Below are positions 63,989 through 64,000 of a stretch of DNA of 64,000 bases, in pieces. Positions within the stretch are counted from its first letter, which is position 1. Every line of letters begins with the position of its first letter. Source of the DNA: Maniola hyperantus (taxonomy: Eukaryota; Arthropoda; Insecta; Lepidoptera; Nymphalidae); the NCBI RefSeq assembly GCF_902806685.2, contig NC_048556.1, positions 11,990,734 through 12,054,733 on the forward strand, in the 5' to 3' direction. The translations under genes were made by a program, and so were the position numbers. The notes beneath the pieces were generated by a model. It searched no databases. It worked only from the letters and a program-made list of their open reading frames with translations, and was not told the DNA's origin.

Positions 63989-64000
63989 TCAATAATGTCA

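Overview
The window looks like a transposon-dense piece of a moth or butterfly genome (Lepidoptera). The reasons are many dispersed short elements of the lepidopteran non-autonomous Helitron type (TC...CTAG ends, CGCGGAC-GAA-GTCGCG hairpin), two kinds of tRNA-headed SINE (one with an ATG-repeat tail, one with a poly-A tail), RTE-like and R1-like LINE 3' ends, BEL/Pao-type LTR elements, and eukaryotic splice signals. There are no bacterial operons and no CRISPR array. Species cannot be told from the sequence. Family names used below are mine: Helitron-A (CTGA-repeat head), Helitron-B (TTTGTTTG head, ...CAATCACGTCGCAACGG...), Helitron-C (TCTGTCTG head), SINE-D (tRNA head, ATGATG tail), SINE-E (tRNA head, poly-A tail), tail F (a retroposon 3' tail), repeats G and H (unclassified dispersed repeats), LINE-1f (RTE-like, ending in a YVQQW-type peptide and a GATGAT tail) and LINE-2f (ending ...FKTRVNRHL).

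Layout. 1-2.55 kb: the 3' part of a BEL/Pao retrotransposon (end of RNase H, integrase, C-terminal domain) and its probable 3' LTR, invaded by a Helitron-A copy. 2.55-25.1 kb: a field of Helitron, SINE, LINE and MITE copies, often nested, including a 367-bp near-palindrome with 112-bp arms (13.7-14.1 kb) and a hAT-type element with a perfect 8-bp target duplication (10.5 kb). 25.56-25.75 kb: a promoter-like stretch and a 77-bp exon encoding the start of a THAP zinc finger. 25.8-56 kb: more repeats, several palindromic MITEs and long AT-rich stretches with no recognisable gene. 56.1-57.1 kb: an LTR split by a 521-bp hAT-type element that carries subterminal ATTACCGTG clusters and an 8-bp duplication. 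57.1-59.6 kb: retroelement debris.

Genes cluster at the right end. A minus-strand first exon at 60.0-60.2 kb encodes a mitochondrial-type presequence with one membrane segment. A complete two-exon minus-strand gene (60,794-62,449) encodes a 313-residue BED zinc-finger protein with a BESS/MADF-like C-terminal motif. A short plus-strand reading frame with a strong start context begins 131 bp away in the opposite direction, so 62,450-62,580 may be a two-way promoter. No pathway or gene cluster joins these genes. The interest of the window lies in mobile-element structure: exact insertion boundaries, nested order and conserved Helitron ends can be read directly.
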